Part shown: positions 35,695 to 44,914 of the stretch, in pieces
Layout of the letters: each line of letters begins with the position of its first letter
Position numbering within the stretch: the stretch's first letter is position 1
Assembly (NCBI RefSeq): GCF_900102085.1
Contig: NZ_FMVM01000019.1
Location: forward strand, 1 to 64,000
DNA: 64,000 nucleotides
Direction: 5' to 3'
Source of the DNA: Paenibacillus polysaccharolyticus
GTDB taxonomy: Bacteria; Bacillota; Bacilli; Paenibacillales; Paenibacillaceae
Notes under the pieces: model-generated
Seen by the model: the letters and a program-made list of their open reading frames with translations, nothing else
Databases searched by the model: none
Told to the model about the DNA's origin: nothing
Position numbers and translations under genes: made by a program

Positions 35695-35946
35695 TTACCA
35701 GTAAGGATTGCAGCCGGGATTGCAGTGATGGTGATGATGATTGTGTGGATGATGGTGGTGGTGATGTGTATCTTTCTCTTTAGATTCAGGCAGAATGACG
35801 TTAACGACAGTTTCCTGAATATGCTCTGACTTGCTTGTGTTACCTGCGTTGTTTTTAGATTTGTTTTTTGCGCGGTTTTTGGATACCAATTTGCTTTTGT
35901 TGGCAGCTTTACTTTTTGGAGAGTGTGGGGACAAGTAGTTAGCCAT
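35695..35946 (-). CDS. Small basic protein with polyhistidine/Cys end, paralog B
   Basis: The 83-residue paralog repeats the basic block (SPKSKAANKSKL, NRAKNKSKNNA) and the TVVNVILP stretch. It then carries a longer tail with twelve His in two runs, ending CNPGCNPYW. The two Cys plus His run make metal binding plausible. AGGAGG lies eight bases before the ATG. The upstream sequence (ACGTATAT and TAGATTC blocks) is also shared with paralog A, so the whole unit including its leader was duplicated. Function unknown. Confidence 0.8.
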   Translation of the reverse strand: MANYLSPHSPKSKAANKSKLVSKNRAKNKSKNNAGNTSKSEHIQETVVNVILPESKEKDTHHHHHHPHNHHHHHCNPGCNPYW

Positions 35947-36142
35947 GAAGAATACCTCCTTGTGATGGATATACGTTATACTATTCTGAATCTATTAATT
36001 CGTTTGTATAGAAGACTAATTAATAAGAAAATAGATTTATTGCCATATTATTAATATCTGTAACGTACGCGCTTGACCTTTCAAAACAAAAGAAAATGGG
36101 GTAAATTATTCATATTCGAGATATGGCTTAATTAAAGTCGTG

Positions 36143-36148
36143 TATAAT
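36143..36148 (+). promoter_or_regulatory. Probable -10 box of the pot operon
   Basis: TATAAT at 36143-36148 lies 49 bp before potA. No good -35 box is seen, so an activator or a weak promoter is likely. Confidence 0.45.
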
Positions 36149-36197
36149 AGGTAAGGTTTCTTAGGATAAACCCAAGGATAAGGGGGCGACGTGAAGC

Positions 36198-37307
36198 ATG
36201 TCAGAACAACAACCGATCATCCGGTTCGAGCGGGTGACACAGCAATATGACCAGGATGAGGCTGTATTGAAAGCTGTCAGCTTTGAGATTGAACGTGGAA
36301 AATTTTATACGCTTCTCGGCCCGTCCGGTTGCGGTAAAACAACGATATTAAGGCTGATTGCCGGCTTTGCGGAGCCGACGGAGGGCAGCATTTATTTTAA
36401 CGGCGCATTGATTAACAAGGTTCCTGCGCATCAGCGTCAGGTGAATACGGTATTTCAGGACTATGCGTTATTTCCGCATTTGAATGTATTCGAGAACGTA
36501 GCCTTTGGCTTGCGGATTAAAAAAATGAAAACATCCGAGATTCGTAGCAAAGTGCTCGAAGCTCTCAAATTTGTCAATCTGTCCGGTTATGAGAACCGGG
36601 AGATTGGCGAGATGTCCGGCGGACAGCGCCAGCGTGTGGCGATTGCCCGCGCCATTGTGAACGAGCCTGAGATTCTGCTGCTGGACGAGCCTTTGTCGGC
36701 ACTCGACCTGAAGCTTCGTACCGAGATGCAGTACGAGTTGCGAGAGCTGCAGCAGCGGCTGGGCATTACGTTTATTTTTGTCACGCATGACCAGGAAGAA
36801 GCACTTGCGATGTCTGATGAAATCTTTGTCCTGAACGGTGGTGTCATTCAGCAGAGTGGTACGCCGAACGATATATATGATGAGCCGATTAACCGCTTTG
36901 TCGCGGACTTTATTGGAGAGTCGAATATCGTGGCAGGCAAGATGAAGCAGGACTTTGTCGTTGAGTTTGCAGGTGCACAGTATGAATGTGTCGATCAGGG
37001 TTTGCAGCCTGACGAGCCTGTTGAGATCGTCATCCGCCCAGAGGACTTCGAGATCACAACCGAGGAGCAGGGCAAGCTCAAGGTTAAGGTGGACTCGCAG
37101 TTGTTCCGCGGCGTACACTACGAAATCTCGACCTACGATGACGCAGGCAACGAATGGCTGATTCATTCGACGAAGAAAGCGGCCGTCGGATCGCGCATCG
37201 GGCTTTATTTTGACCCGGAAGCCATTCATGTTATGCGTTTTAACGAAACTGAGGAAGAGTTCGACAGACGACTCGAAGCTTACCAAGAGGCCGCTCATGC
37301 AGACTAA
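36198..37307 (+). CDS. potA: Spermidine/putrescine ABC transporter ATPase PotA
   Basis: The 369-residue ATPase has Walker A GPSGCGKTT (about 42-50), signature MSGGQRQR, Walker B ILLLDEPLSALD and a C-terminal TOBE-type regulatory part. PotA powers import of polyamines through PotB and PotC. It heads a tight potABCD operon, and its last 11 bases overlap potB. The ATG is preceded by AAGGGGGCG. Confidence 0.93.
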   Translation: MSEQQPIIRFERVTQQYDQDEAVLKAVSFEIERGKFYTLLGPSGCGKTTILRLIAGFAEPTEGSIYFNGALINKVPAHQRQVNTVFQDYALFPHLNVFENVAFGLRIKKMKTSEIRSKVLEALKFVNLSGYENREIGEMSGGQRQRVAIARAIVNEPEILLLDEPLSALDLKLRTEMQYELRELQQRLGITFIFVTHDQEEALAMSDEIFVLNGGVIQQSGTPNDIYDEPINRFVADFIGESNIVAGKMKQDFVVEFAGAQYECVDQGLQPDEPVEIVIRPEDFEITTEEQGKLKVKVDSQLFRGVHYEISTYDDAGNEWLIHSTKKAAVGSRIGLYFDPEAIHVMRFNETEEEFDRRLEAYQEAAHAD

Positions 37308-38130
37308 AGCCAGCACGCGCAATGCGTATCTGATTCCCTATGTGTTATGGATGGTGTTGTTCGTTGTAGCGCCGGTGCTGCTGGTCATCTATTATTCGTT
37401 CTTTGATGTGGAGGGTAACTTCACACTTGGCAACTATGCGCGGTTCTTTACACCGGTGTATATGCAGATGACGCTCAGTTCATTCTGGTATGCATTTCTG
37501 ATTACGGCGTTCTCGCTACTTATCTCGTATCCAACGGCGTATATGCTGACCCGGACGAAGCATAAGCAGCTGTGGTTGCTGCTGATCATTTTGCCAAGCT
37601 GGATCAATCTGTTGTTAAAAGCGTACGCCTTTATTGGCCTTTTCGGCACATACGGTCTGACCAACTCTCTGCTGGAAGTGGTGGGCATTGGGACACAACA
37701 GATTTTGTTCACTGATTTCAGCTTTATCTTTGTTTCGGTGTACATCTTCATTCCCTTTATGATTCTGCCGATCTTTAACGCGCTGGAGGAGATGAATCCG
37801 TCCCTGATCTATGCTGCACGGGATCTCGGCGCTTCATCGTGGCTGACGTTCCGCCGTGTGATCTTCCCGCTGACGATCAGCGGAGTGAAATCAGGCTGTC
37901 AGGCCGTATTTATCCCGGCGTTGTCCCTGTTTATGATTACCCGCCTCATTGCGGGGAACCGTGTTATTACGCTGGGTACAGCGATTGAGCAACATTTTCT
38001 CGTTACCCAGGACTGGGGCATGGGTTCGACGATTGCCGTCTTTTTGATTATCGCGATGGCAGTCATTATGTTTCTAACCGGATCAGGCAAGAAGGAGGTG
38101 CGAAATGGGAAGAAACGGAAAGCTGTCTAA
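37297..38130 (+). CDS. potB: Polyamine ABC transporter permease PotB
   Basis: The 277-residue permease has six membrane helices and the EAA loop that docks the ATPase (about residues 165-185, containing AARDLGASSW). The start at 37297 (AGAGG upstream) overlaps the end of potA by 11 bases. Further in-frame upstream starts would overlap potA more and have no ribosome-binding site. It pairs with PotC to form the channel. Confidence 0.92.
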   Translation: MQTKASTRNAYLIPYVLWMVLFVVAPVLLVIYYSFFDVEGNFTLGNYARFFTPVYMQMTLSSFWYAFLITAFSLLISYPTAYMLTRTKHKQLWLLLIILPSWINLLLKAYAFIGLFGTYGLTNSLLEVVGIGTQQILFTDFSFIFVSVYIFIPFMILPIFNALEEMNPSLIYAARDLGASSWLTFRRVIFPLTISGVKSGCQAVFIPALSLFMITRLIAGNRVITLGTAIEQHFLVTQDWGMGSTIAVFLIIAMAVIMFLTGSGKKEVRNGKKRKAV

Positions 38131-38914
38131 CGTCTATCTGGCTGTTGTATTCGCCATTTTGTACGCGCCGATTGCCTATCTGATTTTCTATTCATTCAAT
38201 AGTGGTGGCCATATGCGGGGGTTCGAAGGCTTCACACTGGAATGGTACAGAGAAGTTTTTGCGGACACCCGGCTGCTCATTATTGTCTTGAATACGTTTA
38301 TTATCGCGCTGTTGTCCTCAGCGATTTCAACCATTCTGGGTGTGGCAGGGGCACTGGCGATTTATCATGTACGTCGTAAACGGACCAAAAACACACTGTT
38401 ATCTCTAAACAACGTGTTGATTGTTAGCCCCGATGTCATTATCGGTGCATCATTCCTGATTTTGTTTACGATGATTGGCATCAAACTCGGCTTTACGTCG
38501 GTATTGCTGTCTCATATCGCATTCAGTGTGCCGATTGTGGTCATCATGGTGCTACCGAAGCTGCAGGAGATGAGCCCAACCTTGATGGATGCGGCTCGTG
38601 ATCTAGGCGCGGGCTCATGGCAAATTCTAACGCGTGTGGTACTGCCTTACGTGAAACCCGGTATTTTTGCTGGATTTTTCATGGCTTTGACGTACTCGCT
38701 CGACGACTTTGCCGTAACCTTCTTTGTGACAGGGAATGGATACTCCACACTTTCGGTGGAGATTTACTCCAGAGCAAGGCAAGGGGTGTCGCTGTCGATT
38801 AATGCGTTGTCTACCCTGTTGTTCCTGCTCACGGTGCTGCTGGTGGTCGGATATTACTTCATTAACCGCCGTGCATCACGCATTCCAGCCGGAGGAAAGG
38901 GGCTGCGTCCATGA
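38105..38914 (+). CDS. potC: Polyamine ABC transporter permease PotC
   Basis: This 269-residue second permease has six helices and an EAA loop with DAARDLGAGSWQ. A strong AAGGAGGTG precedes its ATG inside the potB end, giving a 26-base overlap. It overlaps potD by ATGA. Together these show translational coupling across the operon. Confidence 0.93.
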   Translation: MGRNGKLSNVYLAVVFAILYAPIAYLIFYSFNSGGHMRGFEGFTLEWYREVFADTRLLIIVLNTFIIALLSSAISTILGVAGALAIYHVRRKRTKNTLLSLNNVLIVSPDVIIGASFLILFTMIGIKLGFTSVLLSHIAFSVPIVVIMVLPKLQEMSPTLMDAARDLGAGSWQILTRVVLPYVKPGIFAGFFMALTYSLDDFAVTFFVTGNGYSTLSVEIYSRARQGVSLSINALSTLLFLLTVLLVVGYYFINRRASRIPAGGKGLRP

Positions 38915-39984
38915 AACAGTTGGTACGGACATTCGCACTTGTGTTTGTGGCTGCATTCGCCCTTATGATTCTGGCTTCGTATCTGAACAAAAGTCAGGGA
39001 TATTCCGGTGGAAACACGCTGACGATCTACAACTGGGGCGATTATATCGACCCGGATCTCTTGAAGGAATTCGAAGAAGAATCTGGAATGAAGGTCATTT
39101 ATCAGACGTTTGATTCCAATGAAGCGATGCTGACCAAGATTGAACAGGGCGGCACAACGTTTGACGTGGCGATTCCTTCTGAATATGCGATTAGCAAAAT
39201 GAAAGAAGAGAACCTGCTCGTTCCGATTGACCACAACAAGCTGCCTAACCTGAAAAACATCGATTCCCGGTTCCTGAACTTGAACTATGATCCGGATAAC
39301 CAATTCTCTATTCCGTATTTCTGGGGAACCGTTGGTATTGTGTATAACCCGGAACTGGTGGGTGGCCTGACATTTGACAGCTGGAATGACCTATGGGACC
39401 CGCGTCTGAAAAATCAGATCCTGCTACTCGATGGTGCTCGTGAGGTCATCGGTATGGGGCTGAATAGCCTGGGGTACTCACTTAATGATACGAATGAAGA
39501 TCATCTTCAGGCTGCACTCAAAAAGCTGTCTACCCTGACTCCTAACGTAAGAGCCATCGTTGGAGACGAGATCAAAATGCTGCTTGCGAACGAAGAAGCC
39601 GCGGTTGGACTCGTATGGTCCGGGGATGCATCGGAGATTATGGATCAGAACGACAAGCTGGATTACAAGGTACCGGAGGAAGGTTCAAATCTCTGGTTCG
39701 ACAGCATGGTCATCCCGAAAACAGCTAAAAACGTAGACGGCGCGCACCAGTTTATCAACTTTATGCTGGACCCGGATCATGCTGCACGCAACGCAGAGTA
39801 CGTGGGATACTCGACACCGAATGCGGAGGCACTTAAGCTGTTGCCAGAAGATATCTCGCAGGATGAACGCTTCTATCCAGACGAGACACTGACAAGCAAG
39901 CTGGAGGTTTACAACAATCTGGGCAAAAAAATGCTATCGCATTATAACGACCTGTTTCTGGAGTTTAAGATGCATAGTAAATAA
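38911..39984 (+). CDS. potD: Polyamine substrate-binding protein PotD
   Basis: The 357-residue extracytoplasmic binding protein starts with a hydrophobic helix (about 5-22) and then the PotD hallmark NTLTIYNWGDYIDPDLL. It captures spermidine or putrescine for PotBC. The N-terminal segment ends ILASYLNKS and lacks the lipobox cysteine normal for Gram-positive binding proteins, so it may stay anchored by an uncleaved signal. It is the last gene of the operon. Confidence 0.92.
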   Translation: MKQLVRTFALVFVAAFALMILASYLNKSQGYSGGNTLTIYNWGDYIDPDLLKEFEEESGMKVIYQTFDSNEAMLTKIEQGGTTFDVAIPSEYAISKMKEENLLVPIDHNKLPNLKNIDSRFLNLNYDPDNQFSIPYFWGTVGIVYNPELVGGLTFDSWNDLWDPRLKNQILLLDGAREVIGMGLNSLGYSLNDTNEDHLQAALKKLSTLTPNVRAIVGDEIKMLLANEEAAVGLVWSGDASEIMDQNDKLDYKVPEEGSNLWFDSMVIPKTAKNVDGAHQFINFMLDPDHAARNAEYVGYSTPNAEALKLLPEDISQDERFYPDETLTSKLEVYNNLGKKMLSHYNDLFLEFKMHSK

Positions 39985-40033
39985 TTGTCCTCCAGTCTAC
40001 GCAAACTGCAACGAGTATAACGAGTGCAACGCA

Positions 40034-40074
40034 AATACCCCCTGAACCTATTGGCGGCTTCAGGGGATATTTGA
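40034..40074 (+). terminator. Terminator of the pot operon
   Basis: CCCCTGAA and TTCAGGGG form an 8-bp stem with outer A/T pairs and a short T run. The following 40075-40280 has purine-rich direct repeats of GAACGGAACGG but no convincing gene. Confidence 0.65.
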
Positions 40075-40292
40075 CGTTGGATTTATTCCGGCGCGGGCTC
40101 CGAGAATTCGGATTGCCGGGAACTTTATTTACACCCGTGCGTACTAAAGCCCATAACCCCGAATATGAAAAGTATATCGGGATAGAGGGAACGGAACGGG
40201 ATGAAAGAGAACGGAACGGAAACTCTGACGGTGTAGATGTGATGTTTGAATTCAATTGTTTTACTTAAAATGAAGCGGGAAGGAGGTTCGTG

Positions 40293-41012
40293 ATGTTAGG
40301 CATGATCGTGCTTGTTTTGTTATCTTGGCTCTTGCTTCGTTTCACGATCAAGCAACCGTTGTCTGTGCTCGGGTATCGTCCGGCAGGTCCACGTCTCCAG
40401 CAATTTGCGATAGCCTTACTTTTGGGTATCCTCGTTTCCTCGGCAGTTCACTGGACAGAATCTCTGGTCACCATGTCAAACTGGAAGCTAAACCCCGAAT
40501 ATTCCTGGGCTGATTTTTTGATAGCCAGTTGGTGGAACTTCAAGTCGGTCTGGTTTGAGGAATTGCTTTTCCGTGGTGCACTGCTTGTACTTATGATTCA
40601 CGGGTTAGGAGTCCGATGGGGAATCGTACTTTCTTCCATGGCGTTTGGGATGTATCACTGGTTCACGGACGGTGTGTTCGGAAACATCCCGATTATGCTC
40701 ATTGTATTTATAACGACCTTTATTATGGGCTTGGTTTGGGCATATGCGTATGCCAAAACCGGTTCTATGGCTCTTGCAGCAGGAAGCCATCTGGGCTGGA
40801 ACGGAGCATCATCCATCCTGTTCTCTGACGGCCCGAACGGCGAGCAGTTATTCGTTCAAGTGACAGGCATAAGCTACATGCCACTTGCCGGAATACCTTC
40901 ACTGATTTTTTTTGTCGCGTCCAACGCGGCCCTGCCTCTGATCCTCTTTTTCTGGATTAAATACAACATAGCTATGCAATCAAAACCCAATGAACAGGCA
41001 GTTTCACCCTAA
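40293..41012 (+). CDS. CPBP-family intramembrane metalloprotease
   Basis: The 239-residue multi-pass protein has the three motifs of CAAX/CPBP (Abi) proteases: EELLFRG (paired Glu and Arg), FGMYHW and AGSHLGWN, which bring together Glu, His and Asn for zinc binding. In bacteria such enzymes take part in bacteriocin immunity or peptide processing; the role here is unknown. ATG 40293 is six bases after AAGGAGG and better placed than the GTG at 40290. A strong terminator follows. Confidence 0.87.
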   Translation: MLGMIVLVLLSWLLLRFTIKQPLSVLGYRPAGPRLQQFAIALLLGILVSSAVHWTESLVTMSNWKLNPEYSWADFLIASWWNFKSVWFEELLFRGALLVLMIHGLGVRWGIVLSSMAFGMYHWFTDGVFGNIPIMLIVFITTFIMGLVWAYAYAKTGSMALAAGSHLGWNGASSILFSDGPNGEQLFVQVTGISYMPLAGIPSLIFFVASNAALPLILFFWIKYNIAMQSKPNEQAVSP

Positions 41013-41036
41013 TAAGAACAACAAAAATAAATAAAA

Positions 41037-41080
41037 ACATCCCTTGATCACGTATGGATCAGGGATGTTCCTTTTCTTTT
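41037..41080 (+). terminator. Terminator of the CPBP gene
   Basis: ACATCCCTTGATC (41037-41049) pairs with GATCAGGGATGT (41057-41068), followed by a T-rich run. Confidence 0.85.
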
Positions 41081-41110
41081 ACCTGCTCTAAAGCAATAGC
41101 TTTGAAGTGC

Positions 41111-41301
41111 GATATCCGATGAATATGAGATTACACGTTAACGGAGGGGACAGGACAAACGAAGGAAGCGAAGCGCTCGCCTTTACAACCGGATTTTCTC
41201 ATAGGATATGAGATTCCAAAAAATCCGGGGGTAACAGCGATCGGAAGATTACTCTGCACTCGGAGTGGCTCCAGTGTAACTCAAAGAACTTATCGGATAT
41301 C
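41111..41301. repeat. Structured intergenic element bounded by 10-bp inverted repeats
   Basis: GATATCCGAT (41111-41120) and ATCGGATATC (41292-41301) bound about 190 bp. Inside, CCGGATTTT (41189-41197) pairs with AAAATCCGG (41220-41228) around a small hairpin CTCATA / TATGAG. A further stem pairs CACTC with GAGTG near 41258. It contains no gene and looks like a MITE or a structured RNA. Confidence 0.6.
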
Positions 41302-41307
41302 ATGCCA

Positions 41308-41808
41308 CTACATAGGCTTTTTGCGCCCCATGATGATATACGACCCGCCCACAATCAGCAGAATGGCCACAAACGGTTGAATATAGCTCATGTTGCTCAG
41401 TACGGAACCGATCGACATGACAGTGAAGAACAATAGGGAAAGAACCGTCAGAATATTAATCGGAATCAGCAACCATTTATTTTTTCCGCCAAACCAGTAG
41501 AGTTCAAACAAACCGACCGCTGGCGCCAGAATGAAGCCCGGCCACATCGTACCCCAGTTACCAAACAGCATCGCGATCTGGCATACAATACCGACGGTCA
41601 GCAGCAAGCCGCCTGGAACGAGCAATCCAACGCCACGGCCAATCATGGAGAAGTATAACCAGTGGAAGAACAGTCCGAGCGGAATCACAAATAACGTAGG
41701 CCAGAAAGTACCAAAGATAGTGCCTGGACCCATTGTGCCGCCTTGATTCAGAATCAGGTATACACCGAGCAAAATCAGGACAGGTGCAAGAATCGTACGT
41801 TTAGCCAT
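41308..41808 (-). CDS. Small multi-pass membrane protein, LiaI/LiaF-like
   Basis: From ATG 41808 (AAGGAGAG upstream) the product has 166 residues and five or six short membrane helices, including ILAPVLILLGVYLILNQ and a GxxWPxxF-like element (GTFWPTLFVIPLG). Proteins with this LiaI-LiaF-like membrane region often act in envelope stress sensing. No histidine kinase or response regulator is nearby, so the role is open. The gene ends seven bases from the structured element at 41111-41301. Confidence 0.7.
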   Translation of the reverse strand: MAKRTILAPVLILLGVYLILNQGGTMGPGTIFGTFWPTLFVIPLGLFFHWLYFSMIGRGVGLLVPGGLLLTVGIVCQIAMLFGNWGTMWPGFILAPAVGLFELYWFGGKNKWLLIPINILTVLSLLFFTVMSIGSVLSNMSYIQPFVAILLIVGGSYIIMGRKKPM

Positions 41809-41960
41809 AATTTCTCTCCTTTTGAATATGGAATCTTTCATCCGTGCAATATGTAACATCATTTTCGTTATATACAGCATACCACGAACTGGAAAAGGGG
41901 AACCTCCGTCTTTGGCGTTAAACTTATCCTAGACTAAAGTCTAGGTGTGGGGCTACGATC

Positions 41961-42995
41961 CTATCCCTGCCGAGTCGCCAGATTAGCCCGGTATTGACCC
42001 GGGGTCTGTCCCGTCCACTTTTTGAACGCATTCTGGAAGGCACTTTGTTCCGAAAAATGAAGGGCATAGGCGATATCGACGACAGCATAGTTGCCTCTTT
42101 GTAAGTAACGTAGCGCCATTTCCTTCCGTACCTGAACGGAGATTTCGTTAAACGTTGTACCTTCTTCACGCAATCTGCTCTGGAGTGTGCGAATGCTCAC
42201 GCCGAGATGTGCTGCCGTGTGTTGTAATGTGGGGAAGAAGGAAGGCAGACTCTCCGTGATCCATCGGTTTACTTTGCTGGAGAAGGGCTGAGAGGCATAC
42301 AGGTCTGCCCGGGTCTCCTCCGCCATCGACTCGAAAACCTTCAACATCCTGGCATCCGAATATAAAACGGGCAACGTCAGGACCTCTTTGGATAGGCGCA
42401 GCAGGGTTTGGGTAGCACCGAACTCGGGAGTGACCCCAAGGGAGTTCATGTAAACAGACAGATCACCTGCCCCGACAGGGGCTTCGTGACTGAATTGGAC
42501 TTCTCTTACCACGGCCCGGTGATTCGCCAGCTTGTTGATCAGATGTAATACCGATACAGTCATATCCTCTACGCAATGGCGAGACATGGGGATTTCTTCA
42601 TTTTCAACAGACAACTGAATGATCACATCCGGTCCATCGACCTTCCACTCCAGTTGAAATCCACTATATAAAATATCGTTATACCGCTGGTACGCGCTAA
42701 GTGCGTCACCAATCGTTTTGGAGTGCATCATGACATATCCGGGCAGACTTAAATCCGCAAAATCCAGCCGCCCACCCTGGTTTAATCCAAAGTATGGATC
42801 GTTTGCATAATCAGCAGCACGCCGCATGATCCGTTCCAATTCAGTGACGGGAATCCGGGCATCCGGGTTCTCCAAGATGGAGGGATCTACATCGATGTCT
42901 TTGAAAAAGGATTCCGTGTCAAAACCTTTGTGTACCAGCGTTTTCAAAATAGGATATACCATGGATATCGGGACACTGTGGTTAAGATGTTTCAT
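41961..42995 (-). CDS. AraC-family regulator with arabinose-binding-like sensor domain
   Basis: From ATG 42995 (GGGAGG upstream) the product has 344 residues. Residues about 10-190 form the sensor domain seen in OruR/GadX-like AraC proteins, and the C-terminal 90 residues form the double helix-turn-helix (VSIRTLQSRLREEG and VDIAYALHFSEQSAFQNAFKKWTG). It is divergent from a flavodoxin-fold reductase gene and probably controls it. The ligand is unknown. Confidence 0.88.
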   Translation of the reverse strand: MKHLNHSVPISMVYPILKTLVHKGFDTESFFKDIDVDPSILENPDARIPVTELERIMRRAADYANDPYFGLNQGGRLDFADLSLPGYVMMHSKTIGDALSAYQRYNDILYSGFQLEWKVDGPDVIIQLSVENEEIPMSRHCVEDMTVSVLHLINKLANHRAVVREVQFSHEAPVGAGDLSVYMNSLGVTPEFGATQTLLRLSKEVLTLPVLYSDARMLKVFESMAEETRADLYASQPFSSKVNRWITESLPSFFPTLQHTAAHLGVSIRTLQSRLREEGTTFNEISVQVRKEMALRYLQRGNYAVVDIAYALHFSEQSAFQNAFKKWTGQTPGQYRANLATRQG

Positions 42996-43130
42996 AAGTC
43001 CTCCCGTTTGCACGAATCCGCAATGATTTGGCGTCGTTGATCATTTGTTTATACCTACCTTCACTATATGCTTGTGATATATCCGTTTCATCGGTCTTCA
43101 TGAACCATATTATACAGGAGGAACATACGT

Positions 43131-43718
43131 ATGAATGCAAATAAAATTCTCATCATTAACGGTCATCCCGATCCACAGAGTTATTGCAAGGCACTGTCAG
43201 AGTCCTACGCAGAGGGCGCACGAAAATCAGGTGGGACGGTGGAGATGATCGATCTGAGTGAGATCGAGTTCAATCTTAATCTCCGATACGGCTATCGTCA
43301 GCGGACAGAGCTCGAGCCTGATCTGCTGAAGGCACAGGAACTCATTCGCTGGGCAGATCATTTGGTATTTGTGTATCCGACGTGGTGGGGAACAATGCCC
43401 GCTGTGTTGAAAGGGTTTATTGATCGGATTTTCCTGCCCGGGTTTGCTATGAGGTATCGGGACAACTCACCGCTCTGGGACAAATTGTTGAAAGGTAAGT
43501 CTGCACAGCTTATTGTGACGATGGACACCCCTTGGTTCTACAATGCATTGGTATACAGAAGGGCAGGTCACCGGGTCATGAAATCCAACGTCCTTCAATT
43601 CAGTGGGGTATCCCCTGTACGTGTAACCGAGATTAGTCCAATCCGCAAGTCCACGGAAGCGTTTCGTCAGAAATGGCTGGGTAAGGTGATGGAAATGGGG
43701 ATGAGGCAGGCACGATGA
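43131..43718 (+). CDS. NAD(P)H-dependent quinone-reductase-like flavoprotein
   Basis: This 195-residue protein has the flavodoxin fold of MdaB/NQO1-type enzymes: an N-terminal FMN/FAD loop NGHPDPQSYCKAL and the segment VYPTWWGTMPAVLKGFIDR, which is diagnostic of this group. It should reduce quinones or similar compounds by two electrons. AGGAGG lies before the ATG. The divergent AraC gene shares a 135-bp control region with it. Confidence 0.87.
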   Translation: MNANKILIINGHPDPQSYCKALSESYAEGARKSGGTVEMIDLSEIEFNLNLRYGYRQRTELEPDLLKAQELIRWADHLVFVYPTWWGTMPAVLKGFIDRIFLPGFAMRYRDNSPLWDKLLKGKSAQLIVTMDTPWFYNALVYRRAGHRVMKSNVLQFSGVSPVRVTEISPIRKSTEAFRQKWLGKVMEMGMRQAR

Positions 43719-43909
43719 TCTAATAGGGATAGGAATATCAAATGAGAATCGTTCATAAAGAGTGAGGAACAAAGGAACAGAGCAAAGAAAAGGATCAAAG
43801 CAAGGATCAAAGAACACAAAACAAAAGAAAAGAGGCAGAGAACTCCCTGCTTCGTTTCTTTGTTGTGAAGATGAAGCAGCGATAAGTCAGTTGTTAACCT
43901 GCTTTTTCA

Positions 43910-44914
43910 CTACTTTTTCAACACATCCGAATGTTTCTTGCCCCAGCTGTTAACGCCGTCGTCTTCAATGATCGAGATCGCCGCGTCAGCAATATCCGGG
44001 TTTGTCATCAGTTTTTCCTGAATCCGGAACTTGATATCATCCGCATCCGCTAGACTGAGTCCCTTAGTCAGCTCAATCAGACCCTCAACATGGTAATACC
44101 GGCCTTCCTGAATGATACGCATCATCTGGATATCAGCCACATGGCTGTCTGCCAGAATCGTCTGGGACACCTTGTCCTCGATATCCTGCGGTGCGGCGAC
44201 ACCGATCAGACCAATCATGTTGTCATAGCCGACACGGAAAGCAACGGCGATCATCAGGCATCCGATGATAGTGGTGACAATACCGTCAAGCAAAGCGAAG
44301 TTTGTCAGTGCAATGACGACAACAGATATAAGCGCAAGCGTCGCTCCAAGCACGGCTACAACGTCCTCGTAGAATACCAGGCGGGTTGGTGGTGCGGCAC
44401 GTCCTACATTTTTGATTGCTGCAGGCACCAGGGCGAACCCTGTCGCTTTGGGAGCACGAGCTTCTTTCAAAATTTCCTTCATTGCTTTGATGAGGATGGC
44501 TCCATCGATCACAATATTAAGCACAAGCACACCAATGTTGATCCACAGTCCGCCCGAGTGACCAGCAGGATGCTGGAGCAGGTGAATGCCTTCGTGAATG
44601 GTTTCGTAGGCCATAATCGTCACCACAATTACGGCAATCATACAGAAAATGTTGATGACCCGTCCGAATCCAGTCGGGAAGCGGCGTGTAGGTTTTTTCT
44701 CGGATAATACACTTCCGACAAATACAAACCCTTGGTTAATGGCATCGGCCAGTGAATGCATCGCTGATGCGAACATGGCGCCGCTGCCACTGAATATAAA
44801 GGCTCCTCCTTTACATAGTGCAAGTATGGCGTTACCCGCCATGGCTACAGCAGAGGATGTGTTGCCTTTTTTGACGAGAGACATAAAGCTCTCTGACTTC
44901 GGTTGTTCAGCCAC
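43910..44914 (-). CDS. Cation diffusion facilitator family metal exporter
   Basis: The 334-residue CDF protein has six membrane helices and a cytoplasmic C-terminal domain. The metal-site motif HSLADAINQG lies in helix 2 (about residues 53-62). A second histidine-containing region (HEGIHLLQHPAGH) and an acidic stretch YEDVVAVLGA are also seen. It should export zinc, manganese or iron in exchange for protons. The start is GTG 44914 with GGAGG ten bases upstream. The downstream region 43719-43909 is A/G-rich with a possible terminator stem near 43828-43862 (GCAG / CTGC). Confidence 0.85.
   Translation of the reverse strand: MAEQPKSESFMSLVKKGNTSSAVAMAGNAILALCKGGAFIFSGSGAMFASAMHSLADAINQGFVFVGSVLSEKKPTRRFPTGFGRVINIFCMIAVIVVTIMAYETIHEGIHLLQHPAGHSGGLWINIGVLVLNIVIDGAILIKAMKEILKEARAPKATGFALVPAAIKNVGRAAPPTRLVFYEDVVAVLGATLALISVVVIALTNFALLDGIVTTIIGCLMIAVAFRVGYDNMIGLIGVAAPQDIEDKVSQTILADSHVADIQMMRIIQEGRYYHVEGLIELTKGLSLADADDIKFRIQEKLMTNPDIADAAISIIEDDGVNSWGKKHSDVLKK

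Noticed and set aside
36468..37322. Long open frame antisense to potA
   Set aside because: No ribosome-binding site or known family; potA is unmistakable on the other strand.
40071..40268. 65-codon open frame after potD
   Set aside because: It begins in the terminator, is driven by purine-rich repeats and lacks a ribosome-binding site.
44090..44707. Open frame antisense to the CDF transporter
   Set aside because: It is Asn/His/Asp-rich, as expected for the reverse of a hydrophobic protein; no ribosome-binding site.
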